DNA of 8,820 nt from Chloroflexota bacterium (GTDB lineage: Bacteria > Chloroflexota > Anaerolineae > Anaerolineales > VGOW01): NCBI GenBank assembly GCA_016215145.1, contig JACRLA010000233.1:1-8820 (forward strand). Direction: 5' to 3'. The notes beneath the pieces were generated by a model that did no database searches, was not told the DNA's origin, and saw only the letters and a list, made by a program, of their open reading frames with translations. Shown piece by piece: positions 1-8,820 of the stretch. Made by a program: the position numbers and the translations under genes. The first letter of the stretch is position 1. Every line of letters begins with the position of its first letter.

Positions 1-1
1 A

Positions 2-547
2 CTTCCGACGCCGTTGATGATTCAACAGATGAACGATGTGAGATTGGAGATTGCTATTACACCGAACGTTAGCGCATCGTTGTCGGCAAATAGTTTAGCG
101 GTGGCGTTGCTTTTAGCCGAGTTGTATCAGGGCAATGACGAAGTGGATAAAGCGATTAGCTTGCTCGAGGAAATTGACCGCAACGTTGACGCCTCTCCTT
201 TAACTCTTTCCTTGTGCGAACTCTACGCTAGTCAAGATTTGTGGGATGAAGTGATCGCCTGCGCCAAGAAAACCGAAAACGCCGACGACGTGACGCTTGA
301 AACTTTAATTTGGTATGGGCGGGCGATGCAGGAGAAAGGGCTGCAACAAGCGGCGGCAGAAGTTTTTACAGATGCGCTGAAAAAGAAAAAGAATCGCAGC
401 CCGTTGTTATTGCGCGAAGCAATGTATTGGCGCGCCGTGTCGTATCACCGCTTGGGCAATACAGCGAAAGCCTTTGGCGAATTCCAGAAAATCTACGCCG
501 ACGATCCGGATTATCGTGATGTGGCGCTGCGGGTGGCAACGGTATGA
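2..547 (+). CDS. TPR-repeat protein, C-terminal part (5' end outside window)
   Basis: The reading frame is open to the left edge, so the true start lies upstream; the TTG at 14 is only the first start-like codon and is probably internal. About 181 residues are visible. They are almost wholly alpha-helical, with helix-turn-helix units of TPR type: a segment around LAVALLLAELYQGNDEVDKA, another around WYGRAMQEKGLQQAAAEVF, and a good C-terminal unit, YWRAVSYHRLGNTAKAFGEF, followed by the typical capping phrase YADDPDYRDVALRV. Such repeats mediate protein-protein binding; no catalytic domain is visible here, but an N-terminal domain may lie outside the window. No signal peptide can be judged. The stop codon overlaps the ATG of the next small gene (ATGA), so the two are likely co-translated. 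The TPR call is fairly safe; the specific function is unknown. Confidence 0.72.
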   Translation, partial: LPTPLMIQQMNDVRLEIAITPNVSASLSANSLAVALLLAELYQGNDEVDKAISLLEEIDRNVDASPLTLSLCELYASQDLWDEVIACAKKTENADDVTLETLIWYGRAMQEKGLQQAAAEVFTDALKKKKNRSPLLLREAMYWRAVSYHRLGNTAKAFGEFQKIYADDPDYRDVALRVATV

Positions 548-666
548 TCTCACTCGGCGGTGGCGGCTTCCCCTCAATACCTTTGGGCGCGGTGGGTGGC
601 TTGTTGATCGCCCTCATCCTCATTGTGGCGATCATCATGATCGTCAAGGCGATCTTTGATCGTTAA
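544..666 (+). CDS. 40-aa single-pass membrane microprotein, coupled to TPR gene
   Basis: This is a 40-codon frame from ATG (544) to TAA (664-666), starting inside the stop codon of the TPR gene in an ATGA overlap, the usual sign of translational coupling. The product begins MISLGGGGFPSIPLG and then has one strongly hydrophobic stretch, about residues 15-37 (L, I, V, A, M, ending VKAIF), followed by a short charged tail ending KAIFDR. That is the layout of a small single-span membrane protein with a Gly-rich N-terminus; the K and R at the C-terminal end would favour a cytoplasmic C-terminus. There is no strong separate ribosome binding site, which fits re-initiation after the TPR gene. I do not recognise a family. 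It could be a chance frame, but the exact overlap and the uninterrupted hydrophobic span argue for a real gene, perhaps anchoring the TPR protein to the membrane (inference). Confidence 0.55.
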   Translation: MISLGGGGFPSIPLGAVGGLLIALILIVAIIMIVKAIFDR

Positions 667-698
667 TCGGCTGACCTTATACGCGGCAAGGTGATTTC

Positions 699-782
699 AT
701 CACGAATGACTCGAATGGGCGAATACCACGAATTTTTAAAATTGTTCATTCGTTAAATTCGTATATTCGTGATATTCGTGAT
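699..782. repeat. Imperfect palindrome built from CGAAT/ATTCG words
   Basis: Two 35-nt arms (699-733 and 748-782) flank a 14-nt AT-rich centre. Compared as inverted copies, they agree at 26 of 35 positions: the outer nine bases (ATCACGAAT) match perfectly, and every mismatch falls between conserved CGAAT cores. The left arm has four CGAAT words and the right arm four ATTCG words, spaced 8-9 bases apart. The element occupies most of the gap between the microprotein gene and the Cys-rich gene and ends 14 nt before the ATG of the latter. It resembles dispersed intergenic repeats of the REP/MITE type, but only one copy is present in this window. No coding potential is seen in it. Confidence 0.7.
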
Positions 783-796
783 TAGTTTTGATCGTT

Positions 797-1168
797 ATGT
801 CAAACAGTGTTGATCTCTATTGTGATCGTTGTCGCGCCAGCGTTGCCCGCATCACCTTGTACGACGCGGGTGAGGGCGAAGGGATGTGGCAGAAGGAGAA
901 GCGTTTGGAGCGGGCGGGGTTTATCGGCGACATTATCAAGTTCGGTCATGCGGCGGAGACGGTATCACTTTTCGAATCGTTGTTGCGCGGCGATTATGTG
1001 GCGGCAGATCGAATCGATCCCGACTTTGTCGGATTCTATTGCGACGATTGCAACAAAATCTATTGCAAAAATTGTTGGGATGTGGGTCCGCCCGAATTTG
1101 ACGAAGGCTTCTACGATTGCACCTACGGCACTTGCCCTGAGGGGCATGAGCAAACGGTGGATGATTAA
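797..1168 (+). CDS. Cys-rich, probably zinc-binding protein of unknown family
   Basis: A 123-aa acidic protein. The ATG at 797 is chosen over a TTG at 788 because it is the standard codon and the protein then starts MSNSVDLYCDRC; neither has a clear Shine-Dalgarno sequence. Candidate metal ligands are C9-x2-C12, C82-x2-C85-x4-C90-x2-C93, then C108-x4-C113-x3-H117 (CPEGH). That makes eight Cys plus one His, enough for two zinc sites: one knuckle at each end of the chain and a closely spaced central pair, an order compatible with a cross-brace (RING-like) or double-ribbon fold. Between them, residues 28-80 form a likely helical, charged section without Cys. No signal peptide or membrane span is seen, so it should be cytosolic. 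The gene follows the TPR and microprotein genes on the same strand after a palindromic repeat and ends at a strong hairpin terminator. I do not recognise the family; a role in protein or nucleic-acid binding is only a guess. Confidence 0.68.
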   Translation: MSNSVDLYCDRCRASVARITLYDAGEGEGMWQKEKRLERAGFIGDIIKFGHAAETVSLFESLLRGDYVAADRIDPDFVGFYCDDCNKIYCKNCWDVGPPEFDEGFYDCTYGTCPEGHEQTVDD

Positions 1169-1172
1169 AAGA

Positions 1173-1210
1173 GAAACCCGCTTTTTTTGAAAAAGCGGGT
1201 TTCTTGTTTT
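1173..1210. terminator. Bidirectional intrinsic terminator between convergent genes
   Basis: A perfect 14-bp stem (1173-1186 with 1190-1203) with a 3-nt loop has a GC core, ACCCGC/GCGGGT. On the + strand it is followed by TTGTTTT and begins 4 nt after the stop of the Cys-rich gene. On the - strand the same stem is followed by TCTTTT, so it can also end the rpoC transcript, whose stop codon lies only 25 nt away. The run of T/A inside the stem gives U-rich ends in both directions. Confidence 0.92.
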
Positions 1211-1228
1211 GAAGTCTGCTTTTAATTC

Positions 1229-5461
<4,233 letters not shown>

Positions 5462-5465
5462 ACTG

Positions 5466-5471
5466 ACCTCC
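5466..5471 (-). promoter_or_regulatory. Ribosome binding site deciding the rpoC start
   Basis: GGAGGT on the - strand ends 4 nt before an in-frame GTG (5461-5459). It is a near-perfect anti-16S match at good spacing. A longer frame starting from TTG at 5479 would place this sequence inside the coding region, so the GTG is preferred. Confidence 0.85.
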
Positions 5472-5491
5472 GGTCTCAAATAAATGAATGG

Positions 5492-5520
5492 GTTATGATC
5501 TGACGTGGGAGCTCTTTCAA
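5492..5520 (-). promoter_or_regulatory. Possible second, proximal rpoC promoter (weak)
   Basis: TTGAAA (5520-5515) and CATAAC (5497-5492) are separated by 17 nt on the - strand. The -35 matches 5 of 6 consensus bases, but the -10 lacks both outer T residues, so this is weaker than the upstream promoter. It would give a leader of only about 20-25 nt and bypass the hairpin at 5597-5629. Confidence 0.25.
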
Positions 5521-5596
5521 AACTCGGCTCGTGAATCTAAGTGATGGGTAATTGTTATGCCCGAACACTCGTGCTAGGCACGGGACAAAGCAAAAT

Positions 5597-5629
5597 GAGC
5601 GCACCGAGTCCATTTTCCTCGATGCGCTC
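5597..5629 (-). terminator. Terminator-like hairpin in rpoC leader (candidate attenuator)
   Basis: On the - strand a 12-bp stem (GAGCGCATCGAG with CTCGGTGCGCTC) closes a 9-nt loop. One pair is U-G in the - strand RNA but would be C-A in the + strand RNA, which favours function on the rpoC strand. The stem can be lengthened by CAAAA/TTTTG with one bulged A, and it is followed by ATTTTGCTTTG, a broken U-rich tail. It lies about 20 nt downstream of the inferred transcription start of rpoC and 136 nt before the GTG, so it could limit read-through into rpoC or end transcripts arriving from rimM. The tail is not a clean U run, so termination is plausible rather than proven. Confidence 0.55.
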
Positions 5630-5657
5630 TTTTGAACGTTGATAGATTACGAGTGAG

Positions 5658-5685
5658 ATTTTACTCCGAAATCTTTTTATGTCAA
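5658..5685 (-). promoter_or_regulatory. Sigma70-type promoter of rpoC
   Basis: A consensus TTGACA (5685-5680) is followed after 16 nt by TAAAAT (5663-5658), one base off consensus. Transcription would begin near 5650, giving a leader of about 190 nt before the rpoC GTG. The site lies 32 nt past the rimM stop codon, so rpoC has its own start of transcription in addition to possible read-through from the ffh operon. Confidence 0.8.
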
Positions 5686-5716
5686 TAACCAATTTCGATT
5701 AACGCTTGATGAGTCT

Positions 5717-6274
5717 CTAACGCAGCCCATCAAGAAGGTGAACGATCATTTGCGGCGGTTCGATTTTTAAGATCACCGATGAGATCGCTGGCAACAATAA
5801 CTCCTCGTCACCATTCTTCACCACATACACATCATTCGCCCCCGTCTCGATAATCTCGGTGATGCTTCCGAGTTGTTCACCCTCATCCGAGATCACAGCC
5901 AAGCCGATGATCTGATGATGGTAAAACTGCCCGGCGCGAAGAGGGGCGGCGTCGGCGCGGGCGATGGCGATGATCTGCCCTCGAAACGAATCCGCTTGTT
6001 CCCGATCATCGCACCCCTTAAGTTTGATCAGCAAAATTTTTTGATGAAGGCGCGACGACTCAAGGGGATACGGACTCTGCTCGTCGCCTACGTACACCGT
6101 TTCAACGTCTTTCAAGTGCGCGGGCGATCCCGTATAAATTTCTAATCGCAGTTCACCGCGCACACCTTGCGGGCGCAACACTTTGCCAATCGCCAAAAAC
6201 TGCGGATCGGATTCTGATTTTCGCCGCCGCGCGCGTGGCGGGCGTAACGCCTTAGACAATATCGAGTTCAACAC
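5717..6274 (-). CDS. rimM: Ribosome maturation factor RimM
   Basis: RimM binds ribosomal protein S19 and helps mature the 3' domain of 16S rRNA in the 30S subunit. The 185-aa product shows the family layout: an N-terminal beta-barrel from about residue 26 (FLAIGKVLRPQGVRGELRLE, with the hallmark G-x-x-G-E-L) to about 105, then a PRC-barrel from about 114 (GQFYHHQIIGLAV, ETGANDVYVV, LLPAISSVI). The GTG start at 6274 has GAAGG 6 nt upstream and overlaps the end of khpA by 23 nt. It gives an extra Arg-rich N-terminus of about 25 residues (RPPRARRRK) before the usual first strand. No ATG or GTG lies closer to the domain; TTG codons at 6271, 6259 and 6196 are weaker alternatives. The usual downstream genes trmD and rplS are absent, and a promoter for rpoC follows. 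Confidence 0.94.
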   Translation of the reverse strand: MLNSILSKALRPPRARRRKSESDPQFLAIGKVLRPQGVRGELRLEIYTGSPAHLKDVETVYVGDEQSPYPLESSRLHQKILLIKLKGCDDREQADSFRGQIIAIARADAAPLRAGQFYHHQIIGLAVISDEGEQLGSITEIIETGANDVYVVKNGDEELLLPAISSVILKIEPPQMIVHLLDGLR

Positions 6275-6479
6275 GCCGACCTTCGCGTGTTGCCATCATT
6301 CGTAACAAAGCGCGCATCGCATTCGCCACCTTGCCATCTTTGCCGATCACCCGACCCATATCTTCGCTCGCCACGCGCAAGCGCAGGATCGTCCTTCCCC
6401 CGTACGACGTCATTTCAACATTAACTTCGTCGGGGTGGTCAACCAACGAGCGCGCGATGTGTTCGACAATCTCTTTCAT
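6252..6479 (-). CDS. khpA: KH-domain RNA-binding protein KhpA
   Basis: A 75-aa single KH-domain protein of the KhpA (YlqC) family, which in Firmicutes pairs with KhpB/EloR to bind RNA and affects cell division and elongation. The RNA-binding GxxG loop is seen as G46-K47-D48-G49 within MGRVIGKDGKVANAMR, flanked by the expected helices, and the ending RRVELDIV is typical. Its length is normal for the family. Its place between rpsP and rimM is the usual one across many phyla, which suggests a link with ribosome assembly. The ATG at 6479 has no Shine-Dalgarno sequence: the preceding 62 nt are an imperfect inverted repeat. The 3' end overlaps the rimM start by 23 nt, so rimM translation is likely coupled to it. 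Confidence 0.94.
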   Translation of the reverse strand: MKEIVEHIARSLVDHPDEVNVEMTSYGGRTILRLRVASEDMGRVIGKDGKVANAMRALLRMMATREGRRVELDIV

Positions 6480-6541
6480 AGCAATTGGCGTATAGCAAAT
6501 GGCAAGTGCGCGGTTAGCGATATGCCATTTGCCATTCGCTA
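6479..6541. repeat. Word-built inverted repeat filling the rpsP-khpA gap
   Basis: Two 27-nt arms (6479-6505 and 6515-6541) are imperfect inverted copies, agreeing at 19 of 27 positions, with a perfect 10-nt core (GCAAATGGCA and its complement TGCCATTTGC). The arms are made of TAGC and AATGGC words about 7-8 nt apart, a construction like the CGAAT palindrome at 699-782. The right arm is also self-complementary at its ends (TAGCGA...TCGCTA). The element spans the whole gap from the rpsP stop to the first base of the khpA ATG. It may be a repeat insertion or a processing/stability hairpin in the operon mRNA. Confidence 0.65.
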
Positions 6542-6955
6542 TTATGCGCTAGCGGCTTGCGCTTCCTTGGCTTTCGCCTTCTTGGACTTGCCCTTCGAAG
6601 CAACGCCCACTTTGTCATCGTGGCGTGTCTTCATGCTGCCCATCTTGGGCGCGCTCGCCACTGCTTCAGCAACCAGCGTGTCCAACGATTCGCCTTTGTG
6701 CAAACGGGCGAGTCGTTCCAACGTGCCGAGATTCTTTAAGAGGCGCGCCACAGGTTCAGACGGTTGAGCGCCGTTCTTAAGATGAGTCAACGCGCGCGCT
6801 TCGTCTACTTTAACATGGGTAGGTTCGGTGCGCGGATTGTACTCGCCGATCACTTCCAAGAAGCGACCATTGCGTGGAAATTCTTGCTCGGCGACCACGA
6901 TGCGATAAAACGGTTGTGCTTTTGCGCCTTCGCGGCGCAGACGGATACGAAGCAT
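6542..6955 (-). CDS. rpsP: 30S ribosomal protein S16 with basic C-terminal tail
   Basis: S16 binds 16S rRNA early in 30S assembly. Residues 1-85 carry the full domain: MLRIRLRREGAKAQPFYRIV, then RNGRFLEVIGEYNPRTEP, and HLKNGAQPSEPVARLLKN. The protein is 137 aa, whereas the core family is about 80-90. The extra 50 residues end in a Lys/Ala-rich, probably disordered stretch (KGKSKKAKAKEAQAASA), likely to contact rRNA. The ATG at 6955 has AGGAG 8 nt upstream, and this site overlaps the TAG stop of ffh, so the two genes are tightly linked (11-nt gap) and probably translationally coupled. After the stop, an inverted repeat separates it from khpA. Identity is firm; the role of the tail is inferred. 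Confidence 0.96.
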   Translation of the reverse strand: MLRIRLRREGAKAQPFYRIVVAEQEFPRNGRFLEVIGEYNPRTEPTHVKVDEARALTHLKNGAQPSEPVARLLKNLGTLERLARLHKGESLDTLVAEAVASAPKMGSMKTRHDDKVGVASKGKSKKAKAKEAQAASA

Positions 6956-6966
6956 TCTGTAAACTC

Positions 6967-8292
6967 CTAACGGAAATTCCTAAACAGGTCGGACATTCCC
7001 CGACCTTTGTTCTTGCTTAATTGTTTGATCAGTTTCTGTGTATCACGAAACTGTTTTACTAGTTGGTTAATCTCTGGCACCGACGTGCCGGAGCCTGCCG
7101 CCACCCGCCGCTTGCGCGAAGCGTTTAACACATCCGGGTTGCGCCGCTCGTGCGGAGTCATTGAACCAATGATCGCCTCAATGCGAGTGAAGTTTCGATC
7201 CATATCTTTTGGATCGATCTTCGCCGCCACCTGATTCATTCCCGGCATCATCTCCAGCATTTGCGAGAGAGGACCCATCTTCCGCATTTGTTTCATCTGG
7301 TCGCGGAAATCTTCAAGCGTGAATTCTCCTGAAGCAAGTCGCGCTTGCGCTTTCTCGGTTTGCTCGACATCGAATGCCGCTTGAGCTTTTTCAATGAAGC
7401 CCAAGATGTCGCCCATGCCCAGAATGCGCCCGCTTAATCGTTCCGGCGCAAAAACTTCGATGCCGTCAATCTTCTCGCTCACGCCCAAGAATTTGATCGG
7501 GACGCCGGTGACGGCTCGCATGGAGATGGCGGCGCCCCCGCGCGCGTCGCCGTCCACTTTGGTCAAGATCAAACCGCTCACGCCGATCTGTTTGTTGAAT
7601 CCATCGGCGATGCGAACTGCTTCTTGACCCGTCATCGAATCGGCGACGAGCAGCACTTCGTTGGGGTGGCAGCGACTCTTCACCTCTTGCAGTTCCGCCA
7701 TCATCCCTTCGTCAATTTGCAAACGCCCCGCCGTATCCAAGATGACGACGTTATACCCAATGTCGGCGGCGTGCGCGATTGCTTTCTGGCACAGCTCGGG
7801 TGGTTTTTCAGGTCCGGTAAAAACTGGCACATCAATTTGTGTGCCAAGAGTTTTTAATTGTTCGGCGGCAGCCGGGCGGTAAGGGTCTGCCGCAACCAAC
7901 AGCGGCTTGTGACCTTGACTTCGCAACCAGCGCGCCAGTTTTGCCGATGTGGTAGTCTTGCCAGAACCTTGCAAGCCGACCATCATAATGGTGCGCGGTG
8001 GTTGACCGCTGAGATTTAATTTTCCGGGTTCGCCCAGTGTCGTGATCAGTTCTTCATTTACAATCTTGATCACTTGCTGCCCGGGGTTGAGCGCCTTTGA
8101 AACTTCGGCGCCAATTGCCCGCGCCCGCACGCGCCCCAGAAATTCCTTAACGACTGTAAAATTGACGTCGGCTTCAAGCAGCGCCAAGCGCACTTCGCGC
8201 AAGGCAACGTCCACATCGGCTTCGGTTAATTTGCCGCGCCGCGTGATCTCTTTGAAGACATTTTGTAATTTGTCGCTGAGGCTTTTAAACAT
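6967..8292 (-). CDS. ffh: Signal recognition particle GTPase Ffh (SRP54)
   Basis: Ffh binds the 4.5S/SRP RNA and signal sequences of nascent membrane proteins and, with FtsY, targets ribosomes to the Sec translocon. The 441-aa protein has the full architecture. The N domain is 1-95. The G domain follows, with P-loop GLQGSGKTT at 106-114, DPYRPAAAEQL at 136-146, DTAGR at 186-190 and TKVDGDARGG at 244-253. The Met-rich M domain is about 300-432, with MKQMRKMGPLSQMLEMMPGM around 333-352 and the SRP-RNA-binding SRKRRVAAGSGTSVPEINQL at 392-411. All GTPase motifs are intact. It is the first gene of the operon with rpsP, khpA and rimM. A strong promoter lies about 60 nt upstream; the ATG has no obvious Shine-Dalgarno sequence. 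It is divergent from the lipoprotein hydrolase gene. Confidence 0.98.
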   Translation of the reverse strand: MFKSLSDKLQNVFKEITRRGKLTEADVDVALREVRLALLEADVNFTVVKEFLGRVRARAIGAEVSKALNPGQQVIKIVNEELITTLGEPGKLNLSGQPPRTIMMVGLQGSGKTTTSAKLARWLRSQGHKPLLVAADPYRPAAAEQLKTLGTQIDVPVFTGPEKPPELCQKAIAHAADIGYNVVILDTAGRLQIDEGMMAELQEVKSRCHPNEVLLVADSMTGQEAVRIADGFNKQIGVSGLILTKVDGDARGGAAISMRAVTGVPIKFLGVSEKIDGIEVFAPERLSGRILGMGDILGFIEKAQAAFDVEQTEKAQARLASGEFTLEDFRDQMKQMRKMGPLSQMLEMMPGMNQVAAKIDPKDMDRNFTRIEAIIGSMTPHERRNPDVLNASRKRRVAAGSGTSVPEINQLVKQFRDTQKLIKQLSKNKGRGMSDLFRNFR

Positions 8293-8316
8293 TCAGGTGA
8301 CAACCGCCAGACACAA

Positions 8317-8341
8317 CACGACGGGGCAAAAGCCCCGCGTG
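8317..8341 (-). promoter_or_regulatory. GC-rich hairpin at the 5' end of the ffh transcript
   Basis: On the - strand CGGGGC-TTTT-GCCCCG forms a 6-bp GC stem with a UUUU loop (arms 8332-8337 and 8322-8327). The outer pairing CACG/CGTG (8338-8341 with 8317-8320) extends it past small internal bulges. It begins a few nt after the inferred transcription start, so it would cap the mRNA with a stable 5' structure. No U run follows the stem, so it is not a terminator. A role in mRNA stability is inference. Confidence 0.5.
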
Positions 8342-8351
8342 ACAGGGCGGA

Positions 8352-8380
8352 ATTGTAACCCGCGCTAGAACATACGTCAA
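8352..8380 (-). promoter_or_regulatory. Sigma70-type promoter of the ffh-rpsP-khpA-rimM operon
   Basis: TTGACG (8380-8375) and TACAAT (8357-8352) are spaced by exactly 17 nt on the - strand. Each hexamer is one base off consensus. The predicted start is near 8345, giving a leader of about 53 nt to the ffh ATG. The promoter lies within the 111-nt gap shared with the divergent gene. Confidence 0.85.
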
Positions 8381-8403
8381 GCAAACGAAAAGGAGAATCT
8401 ATC

Positions 8404-8820
8404 ATGCGCCCTATTTTTTATTTTTTGATCGTCGTCTTAATCGTGAGTTGTGCTACACCGGCAACACCCGTGTCGAGTCCGCCAACAGATTTTAATACGG
8501 TGATGCCGCCAACCGCTGTGTCGCCGACTCAACGCACTAACCCAACATCCGCGCCCGCAACGTCTGCCCCTCAACCCACAACCGCTCCTGTTGCCAAACT
8601 TCCGGCGGGCGCGCTTAAGATCGTCGCGCTTGGCGACAGCCTCACCGAAGGTGACGGCGACGATTCGGGCAAAGGCTATCCCGGACGGTTGATCGCGTTG
8701 ATCCAAAAAATTCGTGGTGGTTCACAGATCGCCAACTTTGGGAAATCCGGCTGGACTTCAGAGAACCTGATCAAAGGTCACGATGGGCAACCGTCTCAAC
8801 TTAAACAAGCGTTAGATGCC
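8404..8820 (+). CDS. Lipoprotein SGNH/GDSL-family hydrolase, N-terminal part (runs off window)
   Basis: The gene starts at ATG 8404, 8 nt after AAGGAG, and stays open to the right edge (139 residues visible). The N-terminus MRPIFYFLIVVLIVSC is a short lipoprotein signal with lipobox I13-V14-S15 and Cys16 as the lipidation site, so the protein should be anchored outside the cytoplasmic membrane. Residues 17-66 are a Pro/Thr/Ser/Ala-rich linker. The hydrolase domain starts near 70 with block I, KIVALGDSLTEG, nucleophile Ser79. Block II follows as NFGKSGWTS, with Gly113 expected in the oxyanion hole. Blocks III (Asn) and V (Asp-x-x-His) would lie beyond the window. The substrate cannot be read from this part; esterase, lysophospholipase or carbohydrate deacetylase activity is possible. 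No convincing promoter is seen in the short gap to the divergent ffh. Confidence 0.88.
   Translation, partial: MRPIFYFLIVVLIVSCATPATPVSSPPTDFNTVMPPTAVSPTQRTNPTSAPATSAPQPTTAPVAKLPAGALKIVALGDSLTEGDGDDSGKGYPGRLIALIQKIRGGSQIANFGKSGWTSENLIKGHDGQPSQLKQALDA

Noticed and set aside
742..767. TTGTTC/TATATT as a promoter for the Cys-rich gene
   Set aside because: The spacing is only 14 nt, and both hexamers come from the AT-rich palindrome itself.
699..782. CGAAT repeats as a CRISPR array
   Set aside because: Words are 5-9 nt with 2-4 nt between them, arranged as a palindrome; there are no repeats and spacers of CRISPR length and no cas genes.
807..1190. Frame of 127 codons overlapping the Cys-rich gene
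   Set aside because: The competing frame has the ordered Cys-x2-Cys pattern and ends just before the terminator; this one runs into the terminator stem and shows no protein-like features.
5704..5734. Hairpin at the end of rimM as an operon terminator
   Set aside because: The CTTGATG/CATCAAG stem is short, covers the stop codon, has a 13-nt loop or longer, and is not followed by a U run on the - strand.
8353..8403. Promoter for the lipoprotein gene in the divergent gap
   Set aside because: I found no pair of hexamers with acceptable spacing on the + strand; TTGTAA has no -10 partner at 16-18 nt.
8437..8706. Frame of 89 codons on the - strand at the right end
   Set aside because: It is opposite the lipoprotein hydrolase, whose signal, lipobox and GDSL motif are clear.

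Overview
The window looks like chromosomal housekeeping DNA from a bacterium of the Chloroflexota, probably Anaerolineae-like. That placement is inferred from the style of the RpoC sequence (a large charged insert between the N-terminal zinc region and the clamp, and an unusual bridge helix), from the ffh-rpsP-khpA-rimM gene order, and from moderate GC content. No database search was possible. I see no transposase, phage gene, CRISPR array, tRNA or rRNA.

Left part (1-1210, + strand): the 3' end of a TPR-repeat protein gene; a 40-codon membrane microprotein gene that overlaps its stop codon by ATGA; a 130-nt gap filled largely by an imperfect palindrome built from CGAAT/ATTCG words; and a 123-aa cysteine-rich, probably zinc-binding protein of unrecognised family. 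A perfect 14-bp hairpin separates this strand from the convergent rpoC.

Centre and right (1229-8292, - strand): read in the direction of transcription, the order is ffh (SRP GTPase), rpsP (ribosomal protein S16 with a basic tail), khpA (KH-domain RNA-binding protein), rimM (16S/30S maturation factor), a 255-nt regulatory gap, then rpoC (RNA polymerase beta'). ffh has a near-consensus sigma70-type promoter. rpoC has its own (TTGACA-16-TAAAAT) followed by a leader of about 190 nt carrying a terminator-like hairpin. In most bacteria rimM is followed by trmD and rplS, and rpoC follows rpoB. Neither is the case here. The genes jointly serve RNA synthesis, ribosome assembly and membrane-protein targeting.

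Right edge (8404-8820, + strand): divergent from ffh lies the start of a lipoprotein SGNH/GDSL hydrolase gene that runs off the window.

The most notable points are the isolated rpoC with its structured leader, the coiled-coil insert and extra bridge-helix residue in RpoC, two intergenic word-built palindromes (one exactly filling the rpsP-khpA gap), the coupled membrane microprotein, and the unknown Cys-rich protein. I did not find a convincing new defence or biosynthetic system.
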